A stretch of 64,000 nucleotides of DNA from Globisporangium splendens (lineage: Eukaryota; Oomycota; Peronosporomycetes; Pythiales; Pythiaceae): positions 1 through 64,000 of the forward strand of contig VFIW01000069.1 in the NCBI GenBank assembly GCA_006386115.1, given 5' to 3'. Below the pieces are notes generated by a model. That model saw only the letters and a list, made by a program, of their open reading frames with translations. It had not been told where the DNA came from and made no database searches. The position numbers and the translations under genes were made by a program. The first letter of the stretch is position 1. The number at the start of each line of letters is the position of its first letter. This document shows positions 43,909-55,256 of this stretch, piece by piece.

Positions 43909-45078
43909 ATGAGCGCCGCTGCTGCTGCTGCTGCGCTGCGCGCGAACACGCGGCTGCTGGTGGCCGCAGCCAAGAACGGCCGCGCTATCGCGTGTGACGT
44001 CGACGCCACCAAGTTCATCCTGGTGTACCCGCGCGGCGCGTACACAGCGGCGCGCACCGTGGAGCAGACCAAGATCTTTGACTACGATGGCCACATCAAG
44101 CGTCTCGGTGTGTGCATTTTTGTTTGTTTGTCTAGCTACTGGCAAGCCAATTGTGTATGTGATGGTATGAACTTAATGAGCTGGCGACTCGCGTCTATCT
44201 TTTTTTGGCAGTGGACTCGACGTTGGTCATGCAGTCAAAGCAGGAGGCGAGTGGCACCAGTGATGCAGTATCAAGCGCCGCAGCGGTGGAGGCCGTGTTG
44301 CGACCGCGAACGGAAGCGACGCTGCGTGCAGCAATGGAAGAGTTTCACCAGCAATTTGGCGCGGAGCCAGCAGAGGAGTACAAGATCACTGTGCTGGTCT
44401 GCAACGCAGAAGGTGACGACGCCAGTACAACGACGATCAGTGCGAAGGATGACGTACGTATCAAGGTGAACTGGAGACGCGTATACAATCTAAATATCCC
44501 CTTGCACCTGTTGCTTGTTACGACAGCCACTCAAGGCAACCGACGTCTATTGCCACGTTGGCCTGTTGCCGCCGATACGCTCGGGACGCGTGAAGCTCGT
44601 GATCGCCGGCTCGCCGCGCGAAAATGCGTCGGCGAAGGACTCGGCGTGGGTGCGCGAGCGCAAGGCAATCTACGACGCGATGTCGCCGGACGTCGAAGAG
44701 GTCATCCTCATGGAGCCAGCGACGCATCTACTGCTCGAAGGCTCGCAGACCAACTTCTATGCGATCCGGGGCGGTGCGATCTACACGGCCGAGGACGGGA
44801 TCTTGAAGGGAACTGTGCGCTCACTGGTGCTCGAAGTCTGCCAGGAGCACGGCATCCCCGTCGTGCTCACGCCGCCGTCGCTCGATGATATTGGCGAGTG
44901 GGAAGGCTGCTTTATCTCCAGTACATCGCGCTTGGTGCTCGGCGCGGCCTCCATCGCGTACGAAGACCCCGTGTCCAAGGGGAAGAAGATCAAGAACTTT
45001 GGCGGCAGCTCGGTTCTCGGCACGATCATTGAGTCCGTGCGACAGTCCGTCGTGCGCAAAAGCACCATCGTGTTCTGA
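43909..45078 (+). CDS. Class IV aminotransferase-like protein
   Basis: Three exons (43909-44107, 44212-44453, 44527-45078) join in phase to 330 aa. The C-terminal half has the fold-type IV PLP-enzyme pattern: AKDSAWVRERK (a Lys position typical of the cofactor lysine), LLLEGSQTNFYAI, the ILKGTVRSLVLE glycine turn and FISSTSRLVL. It matches the subgroup of aminotransferase-like proteins found in plants and fungi, related to D-amino acid and branched-chain aminotransferases and ADC lyase. The substrate cannot be read from sequence. The Ala-rich start gives no clear targeting signal. Its decayed relative lies at 40597. Confidence 0.85.
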
Positions 45079-45189
45079 TGACTCGATCGACTGTCAACAC
45101 CCGCTCGGGCGTCACTACTACGTATTTCAATACACAAACCACGCATCACGACGACTTTACTGGCTTCCCGTCCTTTGTTAGAGTGTGTA

Positions 45190-48100
45190 TCAGGAATGCA
45201 CTGTGGGTGGCTTCCACGTTGTCTCGTCGGTCTCTTCGTTCCAGTAGTACGAGTCGTTGCTATCGTCACTTGCGATTCGATGCCACGGAAGTGCGACTTC
45301 ATACTCTGCTACGACCGAAGAAACATCGTCATCGGTTGGTGCTGAGTCGAAATTTGTCGCTGTCGCCGTCGCCATTGTCAAGTCGATATGTTCGTCGTCT
45401 TGCCATGCCATCCGCACAGCCCTGGACTTGGCACTGCATCGTCTGAGAACCGCTTGCCGCTGAGCTTCGATCTCGTGTCGGTGCTGCTGCTCTGTCTCTT
45501 CTCGTGCTTGTTCCATGGCTTCGCGCGCTTGGATAACGCTCTCCGGGACGCTCGTTAGACCAAGTAGCTTCCAGCGCACGAGCGGCCACTGGTAGTACTG
45601 CTCACGCACGCGATCTCGGTAGTTTGTGCGCGCCAGCCATCTCCGCAACGCCAATACCGTCTTGCTCCGGTCATTCAAGAGCGCAGATACTCGCGCGAGT
45701 CACAGCCAATCATTGTCCTCGCGACGTTGTTGTGGCTGCTGCTGTGTGTGTTGCCGCCGTTGCTGGGCTCTTTGTCGCTTGGACATCAAATGCGCCGGCT
45801 TGTGGGTCTGCCGCTTGAGCATCATCTCGTACGCATCCTTCGCGAGCACAAACTCGCGTCGCGCAAAGCACAGGTCGCCGAATTGCCGCCGTGTCTCGGT
45901 AGACTGGATCCATTCCTGCCAGGTCGCATGATGGTCGCGTTTGCTGTTGCTGCTGGCAATGTTATCGCTGCGACGACGGAACGCGACTTCGTAGGCCACA
46001 GCGCACACTTGTTTCGAGAGCGGACCTTCGAATTGCAGGATCCGCGCTACAAGAAACTGAATCTCACACGGCTCCCACAGCGCAAACGGCCTCGCGTCCA
46101 GCACATGCAGCAAGTACTCGCGAGCTTGGTGGTACATTTGCAGCGCGACCATCACGATAGCGCCGCGGAAGATCACATCGTGGAGCCTGGCGTACCTCGG
46201 GAAGCACGAGATGATGCCGCCGAGGATCTCAGCCGCGGCGCGGTACTTGCCGAGCTGCTCGAGCACCGACGCGAGCTCCTGCAGGAACGACGGGTGCGTG
46301 AGCAAAAATACATGCGCACTCGCTTGCTCGAAGTAAAATAGCGCTTTCTCCAGGTACATGCGCTGCGCCGTGGCTTCCCATTGCTTCACGTAGCACCGCC
46401 CCAACTGACGCACGAGACCCGGTGGCGCGCCTTTATGGTTGTTGTTGTGCCGTACGGCAGTGAGAAGCGACTCGATCGCGGTCTCGTACTGCGCGTTGTG
46501 CATGTGCAAGTACCCTTTCCGTGCGGTGTCGGAGCTACAGAGGTGGGCAAAGAAGTGCTGACCGAGTCGTTGCCATCGCGCGCGTGCCTGGACACTCGCA
46601 GTCGATGGTGGCGGTGGTTGGTGGTGCGCGGGAACCAACTTGGAGAGGATTGGATCATCTTCGAAAAATTCGTGGTAGAAGAACTTGCGTGGCTTGCGTT
46701 TCTTTTTAAATGGCACATTGTCGAATGGCAAGTCGTGTTCGTCGACTAGATGCGCGTTCATCGCGTCATAATCCAGTTCAAACGGTGACGGACCACGCAG
46801 AGTGTTATTTTCAACGATTTCTTGCAAGACCTCCACGTTAGTGCGCAGGAACAGCGGATACTGCGCCACAAAGTGCGCGAATGCAGCCGCATCAAAGGGT
46901 GTCCACAGCAGATGCTCCAACCTTGTGCCTTCGTCTTCCCAGTCGTGGCGCTCCATACTCGCGACGTCTTCCTTCATCATGGCCAAGTTCCGCTTGGCGC
47001 GCACGCGTTTCGCGTCCAGTTTGGCTCGTTGTGCATCCACCAATAATTGCACACGCTCTTCTTCGGCCATCGCCTGGCGCTCCTGCTTTTCACGCACTTT
47101 GTCGAGAAAATCACGCGTTTGCTGCACGCGACGCTGCCAAAGCTCTTCCTCGCGCATCTCGTTGCGGTGTTTAGCCTCAGAGATGTGGTCGCGCTCTCGT
47201 TGGGCATCGCGCTCGGCGAGTTCCTGCATCGCGAGCAGTTGGGCACGAAACGCGGCGGCTTTGGAGAGTGCAAGCAGTCGATCGCGCTCGTACTGCTCTT
47301 CGGCTTCCATGTGTGCGCGCTCCTTGCGCTCGTTGGCTTCGTGGATGAGTCGCTGTCGCTTCTCCTCGCGGCATTGCTCAAAGTAGCGCGCTTGGTTCTC
47401 TTTGTTGCGCACGGCATGCGCCAAGGCGTCCTCACTTGCCATGAGGCACGCTTCGCGGCGCTCGTACTGCTCTTTCTGCTGCAAGGATTCCTTTACAGCC
47501 GCCTCGCGAGCTTGAGCCTCGGCGTCGAGTACAAGTTGCTGCGCGAGTCGCTGCTGCTTCCTGAGCTCAAGACGTCGCAGTGCCTCGGCATGCTCGTCTT
47601 TCGAGAGCGCTGCCCATTTCGCTTGCTCGGCAGCGCGTGCATCTGCTTTCTTTTGCTGCAACTCCAACCGCTTGCACTCATCCTCTTGCATGATGGACAG
47701 GAGCTCCTTGAGCTGACTCTGCGCTTGCTCGTGCAGAAACTGCTCGCGCTTGGCGACCTCGTGAAGCCGCTACCTGCACTCGAGCTCGCGTCGTCGCGAT
47801 TCAGCGACAATGTATCGCGTGTGGTACTCTTCGACGATCATCAACGAGGTCTCTGCTTGCTCGCGACGCTGCACTTTCAGTTGCTGGCGCAACCGCGCAT
47901 CGGCCGCGGCGGTGATCAAGGCGCGGAGGTATTCGCGCCATCGCAGCACGCTCTTCGTCTATTCGGATGCGCTCTTTCGTGGCCAAGAGATGCCGCTGCT
48001 TGTGTTGTGCTTCAACACGGTCGTGGGCTGCTCGCTTTGCGTGCTGGGCATCCACGAACGCTTGCTTGGCGACCGCAATCTCTTGATCTTGCTGCTGGAT

Positions 48101-48389
48101 GATGCGTTTGGTCTCGTGGATCGCATGGAAGAGCTGCTGTCTCGTGGCCACGACAGGTTTCGCGTAGTATTTGACCGCGAACGACGCGTGATTCGGGGAT
48201 GCATACATGACCTTCGTCTTCAGCACGTGCATCGATGCCACTAGGCGTAGTCGGTTTGTGGAGCATGCGAGCTGCGAACGCGCGCGTCGTGAGCGGGTTG
48301 CCATTGACGCGACAGAGCCGCTCGCACTCCTGCGCTGCGGCGCGCGCTTGGTCGTGCGTGGAGACTGCTTCCAGGTCGTCGACGTCCAT
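45190..48389 (-). pseudogene. TPR/coiled-coil protein gene, broken
   Basis: The frame would start at the ATG at 48389 (MDVDDLEAV). It contains a long charged coiled coil (EANERKERAHMEAEEQYERD), a middle region with FFYHEFFEDDP, and TPR-like repeats (for example SVLEQLGKYRAAAEILGG). A C-terminal WW-like tail (YYWNEETDETTWKPP) ends at 45190. Four lesions interrupt it: frameshifts near 48240 and 47945, a TAG at 47772-47770 and a TGA at 45702-45700. After each lesion coding-like sequence continues, and both stop codons are in the same frame as the downstream part. Either the gene is a recent pseudogene, the sequence has errors here, or the TGA is read through. Domain content suggests a cilium or cytoskeleton-linked protein, which is inference. 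Confidence 0.7.
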
Positions 48390-49085
48390 TTGTGAAAGAG
48401 TGCGTGAAATGGTGAGCAGTCGGTCGCGCACAGGAGTGTTTGTCTACGGTGTCGAGTTAGTGATGGCGCAGGCAAAAACACCGTCTCAACTCTTGGTGGC
48501 ATACAGTGCATCACCTGATTGTCAACGTCCCCATGCTCCACAGATCGGGCATGTGCGCAGTTTGCTATCAGGATCTGTGCCTAACTTGTTTGACGTGGCT
48601 GGACTTTTGCACTGAACCCGGTATGCTCTATTGCTCAATGTCGTGCTGCAGAAACCTGTCGACGCCAAAGCTGAATTGACCAACGAAACTCATGTAAAAT
48701 AGTCGAGGCAACCATACAGCTGCAATGTCAGCGTAATCTCGTTGATCCAAAATGCAGTGTCAATTCTGAACGAGCTGATGGTCGTTCAAGGTTGCACGTG
48801 AAGTGGGCACCTACCGCTATGCTTGCGAAATTGATGTCGAGTATTTTCAGCGAAGCTCTCCTTTCGTCCTGTGCACACGTAAGAAAACGCCTCGAACAAT
48901 TCCCACTGGCATCTTGCACACTGGAGACCTCACATTGTCAGGGATACTTTCGTTGGGTCTTTTTTGTTTGGCGTCGTCATCCAAAAATCTGTATTTCGAT
49001 TGATTCTGACACGTTATATGATAAAACTACTACATCTATTGAATCGCAATGGCGAGCGAGCGCATCAAGGAGACTCATTTTGTCC
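48390..49085. other. Intergenic region
   Basis: About 700 bases between the broken TPR gene (upstream end) and the 3' end of the Sec61 gamma gene. I see no supported gene, repeat or RNA. Confidence 0.5.
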
Positions 49086-49426
49086 TTACGCGCTGCCACC
49101 GCCAACGAGGATGTTGTTGATCGGGATGTGCACAAGCTTGACGAAGAAGCCGATGAAGCCCATCATCAAGAAACCGACCGACGTAGCAGCAGCGATACGC
49201 GTGAATTCTGTTATCGCATTCATAGCGCACACACACACAGCAACAAATGTCAGCACATGAGGCAAGCGCATAAAGAGAGCGGAACGTGGAGCTCTCCTCG
49301 CATACGATACAAGAAAAGACAAAACGTACCCTTGCGGTCTGGCTTGGTGCACTTCTTGATGAGGTGGACGCTGTTCTTGAAGAACTGCTGCAGAGGCTGG
49401 AACACGAGGGCGTTGACGTCCGACAT
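49086..49426 (-). CDS. SEC61G: Protein transport protein Sec61 subunit gamma
   Basis: Two exons (49426-49330 and 49207-49086) joined over a 122-base GT-AG intron give 72 aa, the normal size of this subunit. The N-terminal amphipathic half has [19 protein letters not shown], and the single transmembrane helix ([20 protein letters not shown]) is followed by the short luminal end NNILVGG. This is the tail-anchored clamp that embraces the Sec61 channel in the ER membrane. Its 5' end faces RAD52. Confidence 0.96.
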
Positions 49427-49936
49427 GGTGTGATAGAGAAGAGAAGAGAAGGAGCTGGGAGCTTGTGAGCGCTTGTTGCTTCTGTGCGGGGAGATCTGGA
49501 AATGGTGACACGAAGACCCCACACGCGCAGCAGAAGGGGGCGAAAGGGACGGGTAGGGGGATTCTGCGAGCGTGGCGGTCCAGCATGGAAATGGACCATT
49601 TCAGCCAATAGAGAAGGAATATTACATTTATTAGCCAATGAGTGGAAAGGAGAGTCGTGCTGATTGGCCGAAATGCGGCCAGTGACCGTCGTGCTGCCAA
49701 GTGTTCTGTTTCCGACAACACAACGTTAGCTCACAGGCGACCATCACTCTTGTAAATTACTGATATCTAACGTCTATTTATGTAATAAGCAGCACCTGAA
49801 GTGCCAGTCGCATCTCTTAATGTAATTAATAATTTCATCGATGACTAATTACGCTATTCCAGCTAGTTCAAGCGCCAACTGCAACTTTTCGTATTTTGAA
49901 TTTTGCCTGCCCGATCAGAGACCAGCAACAGAAAGA
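49427..49936. promoter_or_regulatory. Divergent promoter SEC61G / RAD52
   Basis: 510 bases between two start codons on opposite strands. No clean initiator match is visible. Two similar short stretches (near 49585 and 49607) contain AATGG/CCAAT-type sequence that could be shared control elements. Confidence 0.45.
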
Positions 49937-51602
49937 ATGAAGCGTCGGCTGGAGGACGCGGGCATGGACGCAGAGCGCGAGCGCAAGTTGAGCGCCACGA
50001 ACGGTAGTACGGATGGCCACTTGCCTCCCGCTGCTGCGGTCATGAGCGACGACCTGAAGCAGATGGTGGCGTCGATGATCGCGAAGGAGTTCATGCAGAG
50101 CATGATGGCGGCGACGATGCAGAGCACGAGTCGCTTCGGCAACGTGCGCTTTGAACCTGAAGAGCAAACCAACGTGAACGCGTTTCTGCACCAGAAACTG
50201 GGCAAAGACAACTTGACGCGGCGTCCGGGACCTGGTGGCACGCGGTTGACGTACATTGAGAGCTGCAAAGCGATTGAGTTGGCAAACAAGGCGTTCGGGT
50301 TCAACGGATGGTCGTGTCGCGTGCTCGAATGCAAGGAAGAATACGTACGCTATATGATATTGTGGCTGGGTGGTTTTATTGAGAGCACTTGGCGGATAGC
50401 GTTTGTTCTAAATGATGTATTCATCTGACGTTAAATTCGCACAGCGACTGCAAAAAGCCGACAGGTGGAGCATTGGGTTCAGCTCGTTGGTTCGAATTGA
50501 GTTGAAAGACGGCACAGCCCACGAAGATTTTGGCTTTGGTCAGGCCGATGGACAACGCGACTTAGGTGCTTCGCTTGAGCAAGCGAAAAAGGTGAGAAGT
50601 AGGGATGTGGATAGGTTTGTACACGACTCATTTCTGACGACTTCATATTTGAATCAGGCGAGCATCTCGGATGCACGAAAGAGAGCATTGCGACTGTTTG
50701 GAGAGTATTTGGGAAATTCTTGCTACGATCGCGAGGTACGTACTTGCAATACTCGTTGCAGTGCACGTCAATGCTCGTCTAATTTCATCGGAGTGGAATC
50801 CGATATGTAGCACATCAAAGAAGTACATTCGAACAGAGCTCCAGCATCGACGAATGCTGCGTCGCCAGCTGCAATGGGTGGGAGACCGCCGAACGCTAGT
50901 GTCACATCAGCATCAGGGGTGCCGACGGTTTTGACGGCAGCTCCTGCTTTGCCACCCAGCGCACCGGCTCCAGCTCGTCAACCTGCCCAAATGGTGGTGC
51001 AACCTGCTTATAATCCTGCACCAGCTCCAGCACGACAGCATTCTGGTGCAGCAAGCAGTAACTCGTTACCCCCACTAAACCCAACGTCAACGGTTTCTGC
51101 GCCAAATTCTTCGTCAGCTAACGCAATCGCAGCCCGGATATCTGCGATGCACGACGCAGAGGTGGGGAGAAGGCAAGGCGTAGGAATGCAAGGAGGACAA
51201 GCAGCAGCAGTGGCACAGCAGCAACAACAACAGCAACAGCAAAGATCGTGCCAATCAGTCCCACAAGGAGGACAAACAACGTTAGTAGCTGCCCAACAGC
51301 AGCAACAACAGCAGCAGCAACAGCAGCAGCAGCCACAACAACAGCAACAGCAAAGATCATATCAGTCAGCTCCACAGAATCACCCTCCAGCCCCTGCAAA
51401 CGCATCCTCATACGGCCAAGTCCAGTATCCTCTCCAGCCACTTCACCCAGTCGGGGGAACGAATGCGCCGCCGCCTACTCGGATGGCTGGGTATCAGCCA
51501 CATAGTACACCTGTAAAGACCGAGACGCGAGCTCAGGCATCTCCTGGATACGACATGAACGATCTCAGCTTTTCCCAGTTTGAGTACGAGCCCCAGCGGT
51601 GA
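49937..51602 (+). CDS. RAD52: DNA repair protein RAD52
   Basis: Four exons (49937-50344, 50445-50591, 50658-50735, 50811-51602) join in phase to 474 aa. Residues about 65-205 are the RAD52 ring-forming, strand-annealing domain: LTRRPGPGG, AIELANKAFGFNGWS, VRIELKDGTAHEDFGFG and ARKRALRLFGEYLGNSCYD. It anneals single-stranded DNA in homologous repair. The C-terminal half is disordered and contains two glutamine tracts each followed by a near-repeat (QRSCQSVPQ and QRSYQSAPQ), then a short conserved-looking acidic end (DMNDLSFSQFEYEPQR). The stop is TGA TGA. Confidence 0.94.
51214..51353. repeat. CAG/CAA repeat tracts in RAD52
   Basis: Two mixed CAG/CAA tracts coding for about 9 and 20 glutamines. 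The segment between them is repeated imperfectly, which points to internal duplication. Such tracts are prone to length change. Confidence 0.8.
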
Positions 51603-51670
51603 TGAACTGAACAGCGCTTTCATATGCACGATTAAAGTTATTGATAAGGCATGGAAAATCGTCTATCTAT

Positions 51671-54600
51671 CTATGGCAAGATTCCATTCGTGATCTTTTG
51701 GAACTGGTCATATCGCTTGGTCCATTTGTTCTTGTAGCTTGTGCTGATCATTTTCATGACTGCCTTCACGACTTGCTCCGTCGAGTGCTGCAAGAGGAAT
51801 CGATCGCGAAGCTTTTGCAGATCCTTCGAGACGTCCCGGTCCTGGAAGCACGGGAAAGTCAAGTTGCGCATCATGATTTCCATCAGTGTGATGATCTTCT
51901 CGGCATTTCATTGCGCAGCGAGCATCCCAAGCGCAAACAGTTGCACAAACTCGCCAAAGAGACTCGACGAGACCCCACCGAGCACTTCGACCATTTCTTT
52001 CGTGAGTTTGAACGGCGCGCCTTCCATGCTCCAGTTGCCGCCTGGCGCAATCCCCAGCAAGAACCCGAAATCGATGTGCACCAAATGGCCTTCTGTATCG
52101 AGCAAGATGTTGTCATTGTGACGATCTTTGATCTGCAGCAAGTAGCACACCAGCGAGTACGCCACGAGACTGTGCAGGAAATTGCGCTGTGCCGCTTTGA
52201 ATGCTTTCGAGTTCGTATCGCCGCCGCCATACGTGCGCTCAAAATGGTGACGAAGTCCCTGATAATCGCTTCGCTTCTTCAGCGCGTCAAGCGATTGCGC
52301 ATCGGTGATCGTCTCCAAGAGTCCACTCGTCTTTCCGGTCGAGACGATGCGGTATGGACGCAGAAAGAGCGGCAGCTCACTCTCGCGGAAAATGTCCTGG
52401 AACTTCGTGATTAGCTGCATGGCAAACACTTCCTGACGAATGTCGTCGTTGCTTTTCGAGATCTAATTGGTGATGAAAGCAGAATGTTAGGTCGTGCTCC
52501 TTAGAGGCGTGAAGGTGAGAGGACAACAGTCTACGACTCGGTACCAGTGAGATCACATTCCATCCTGGCAAGTGGCCGTACGGCGATGTGGTGCGAATGC
52601 GCTCCTACGACAAGCAACAAATGTTGTGAGCATGAAGTTGCTATCAGGGAAAGAGTCCAAACTACCTTTTTCTCCTTCCAGCTTTCGCCGAAGACGCCGC
52701 TGTCGGAGAGCATCTTTGATAAGCCAAATTCGTACGCGGTCTTGGAATGGCGCCGAATTAGACTGCACTCGTCAGTCATTGAACTGCTCGGGATCGAGGC
52801 GCTGGACGCCAAGGAATCGCCACAGACGGAGTTATTGAGTCGTGGTGAGTACCCTGTTTCCTCCTCCTCCTCAATGATGACGGGAATCCCAAGTTGTTTG
52901 TCAAGCCCTTCGAGTGTCGCTGCCAGTCCTTGCGAGCAAAGCGATCCTGCGTGAGGTTTACTGTTATCCCCAGAGCTGTCGACGTCACCCTCTTGTGACC
53001 GAGAAGCTTCCTCCGCAGCATCACTACCAACAGAAACAGACTGCTCTTCGAAGCAAATGACTTTGCCGTTGATAGAGTACTTTTTGATAAAACCGATCAC
53101 CTCGGCCACTTCATCGACAACAGACGAGCACGTAGACGCAGAGTTGACGCGTCGGTGGGGCGAATAACTTTGGTGCGGATTGCGTGGTGTCGTCGACGTT
53201 TTCGGTTTTGGCACAGAATCGCGATGACCAGCAGCATTCACATGATCTTCAATGACCTCAAAGCAGAGCAAGCATGGTGCGCAACTATGTGTCGAGAACA
53301 CGGTGCCTTCGTTCGTCAGCACCCGCGTGACGCGACAGAAAGCATCCGAGACGCGGCCCAGTGGGATATACGCCATCTCCGGAATCACCAACCTCTCTAG
53401 TGCTGCCGGCAGATGTTTCTTGCGGTCTTGCGGGGGGGTCGATCAACCGCATTTTCTCTGAAATGTCCGTCAGCGCCTTGACAAAATCGCGTTGCTGGTG
53501 AAAATACTTGTACCTCTTTAGCCGCTCTTTCTCCATCCACTCGAGCAAGAGTTCGCGTTGCTGCTTCACGTCAATAGCAGAGCTGGATACTTCTGTTGGA
53601 GTTGCGCCTGCACTTGGAGTGCGTGTCGACTCGCCGGTTGAGACGTCACTGGTGTCAATCGTCAGGGGAGCTGGTGGCTTCATAGCAGGAGCAGGAGCAG
53701 GAGCTGTAGAAAGTTCCTCTGGTCGAGGCGACGATACTTTCGACGCAACGTTGTGCAGCTGTTCTTGATTCTCGGATTTCTGTCGCGTCATCGTGTGCAG
53801 CCGCTCTTTCATTCCTGGAATCTCCATCAACAGTCTCGAGACTCCATCCCCACTACAGTTGGCTGGAAGCTCCAAGTGCTGGTTCACCACTTTGGCTTCA
53901 ATCGACATCAGCAACTTTGCGCACAGATTGTACGTGTTCGGGTCTTTGTCCTGGATTTTGGCCTCGAGCAGCCAAAACAGTTGAAGCGCCAAGTGGATGC
54001 AGTTCCCAAGGTGCTCGACGTACGTCTTCGCCTTACAGATAGAGAGCAGCAGATTCACGAGTTTGTCGGTCTTTGTCATCTCGGCATTTACGACGAGGTG
54101 CATGATTTGCTGGATGTAAAACTCGACGTCGTCAATATTGCATTCCGAGTACTCCGCAAGGCGATCAATGATCAGCTCTGTCGCGACCTCATTATTACGA
54201 TATTTGTGCAGCAACGTGACAGCCACGTGGGCATCGAATGTTGTCGTGTCTTGCAGCATCGACAGGAAAAACGTCTTTTCGCTCGAGCTGGACGCAAAGT
54301 TTAGACACGACATTGCGTGCAGCCAGCGCTGTTTTTCCGTGTGGGTCTCGGCTTCGACAACGACGAGTTTGGATTTCTGGGTGCTGATAATGAGTGCATT
54401 CTCAAATGTCGAGTGGTTGCCGTTCCCTAAAAGCGTCGAGCGGATGGTTTTCTCCAATTCCATTGCGTCTTTGACTCCGACCACCGTAATGATCTTCTTC
54501 GCGAGTGGCGTCGAGCGCTTCGTAGAAGAAATCAAACTTTCCTCTTTGGTGTCGAACACATGCAATGTTCGCCCCGTCAGCACACAATACCGACGCCGAC

Positions 54601-54808
54601 GGACGTGAATGCGCAGAAAAAGGTACCCTTCCATCGTCTTGTCAGCAGGCATCGAATCGCTTGTACCATTCGGATGACTGAACCCAGGCTTTGCATCCTT
54701 TGGTTCACTTTTCGCTGCGTCCTTCCCATGATGAAGCCCCAGTCCTTTGACCAACGAGCGTGGAGACGATAGCAAGAACGAACTACTAGACGGAGTCTTG
54801 GAGCTCAT
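51671..54808 (-). CDS. PI4K-beta-type phosphatidylinositol 4-kinase with PH domain
   Basis: Three exons (54808-52666, 52604-52545, 52462-51671). A PH-like domain (about residues 60-160, EGYLFLRIHVRRRRYCVLTG) is followed by the PIK helical domain (AVTLLHKYRNNEVATELI, IDDVEFYIQQIMHLV). The beta-type signature TRVLTNEGTVFST comes next, then a Ser-rich insert. The kinase lobe has DRHNDNILL and HIDFGFLLG. It would make PI4P at the Golgi or endosomes. Two lesions occur. The first is a seven-G run (seven C on the coding strand) at 53432-53438 that is one base too long for the frame. The second is an in-frame TGA (51910-51908) about 80 codons before the natural end, where relatives have a basic residue. 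The domain continues correctly after both. Sequence error, allelic decay or readthrough are possible. The upstream start could lie in another exon; 54808 is the first in-frame ATG. Confidence 0.85.
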
Positions 54809-55256
54809 TTCCACGGCTTCGGCTGCAGCTTTTGTGTTCTTTCCTCCAAAGTCGTTTCGTCCCTCTCGCCCGCGACGTACGACTTCAGCGATGTTTTCTT
54901 CTGCAGCGAACACACTTGCTCGAACTGCTTCCTTTCGCTCTCTGTGTGCCACCAGCAGCTACCGTCTTTGTCGAAAGCAGTTCGCTTCTATTCTCGTGCT
55001 CTTTGCACATACTTTCTTTCCTAAACATAGCATGGCGGGACATGAACAACACACAATTATAGAGGAAAGAAAAAAAGGTACACAAGAGGCAAAATACAAA
55101 TCACGCGAGTATATGAAACCAAAATACAAAAGCAACCACGATCCGAGCAGCGCTTGCACCGAGAGAGAGCCTCGACACGATGAGAAAGTCGTCGAGGCAG
55201 GACGCCCAACAGGACAAGACTCATTCCATCCCAATTGTCGCAGAGCATGGCGCTTT
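54809..55256. other. Intergenic region PI4K to RalGAP
   Basis: About 450 bases with the PI4K upstream region and the RalGAP 3' end. The open frame of PI4K extends upstream to about 54950 without an ATG, so an additional 5' exon is possible. Confidence 0.5.

Noticed and set aside
47047..48102. 351-codon forward frame opposite the TPR gene
   Set aside because: It is Leu/Ala/Arg-rich, the usual shadow opposite a Glu/Lys/Gln-rich coiled coil. Unlike the antisense frame of element B, the annotated strand here has the clear protein domains.
25321..51910. TGA reassigned as a sense codon in this genome
   Set aside because: UFL1, RAD52 and the aminotransferase-like gene end with TGA at the expected C-terminus, and the residues replaced by internal TGA codons differ (Trp, Arg, Gly), so general recoding is not supported.
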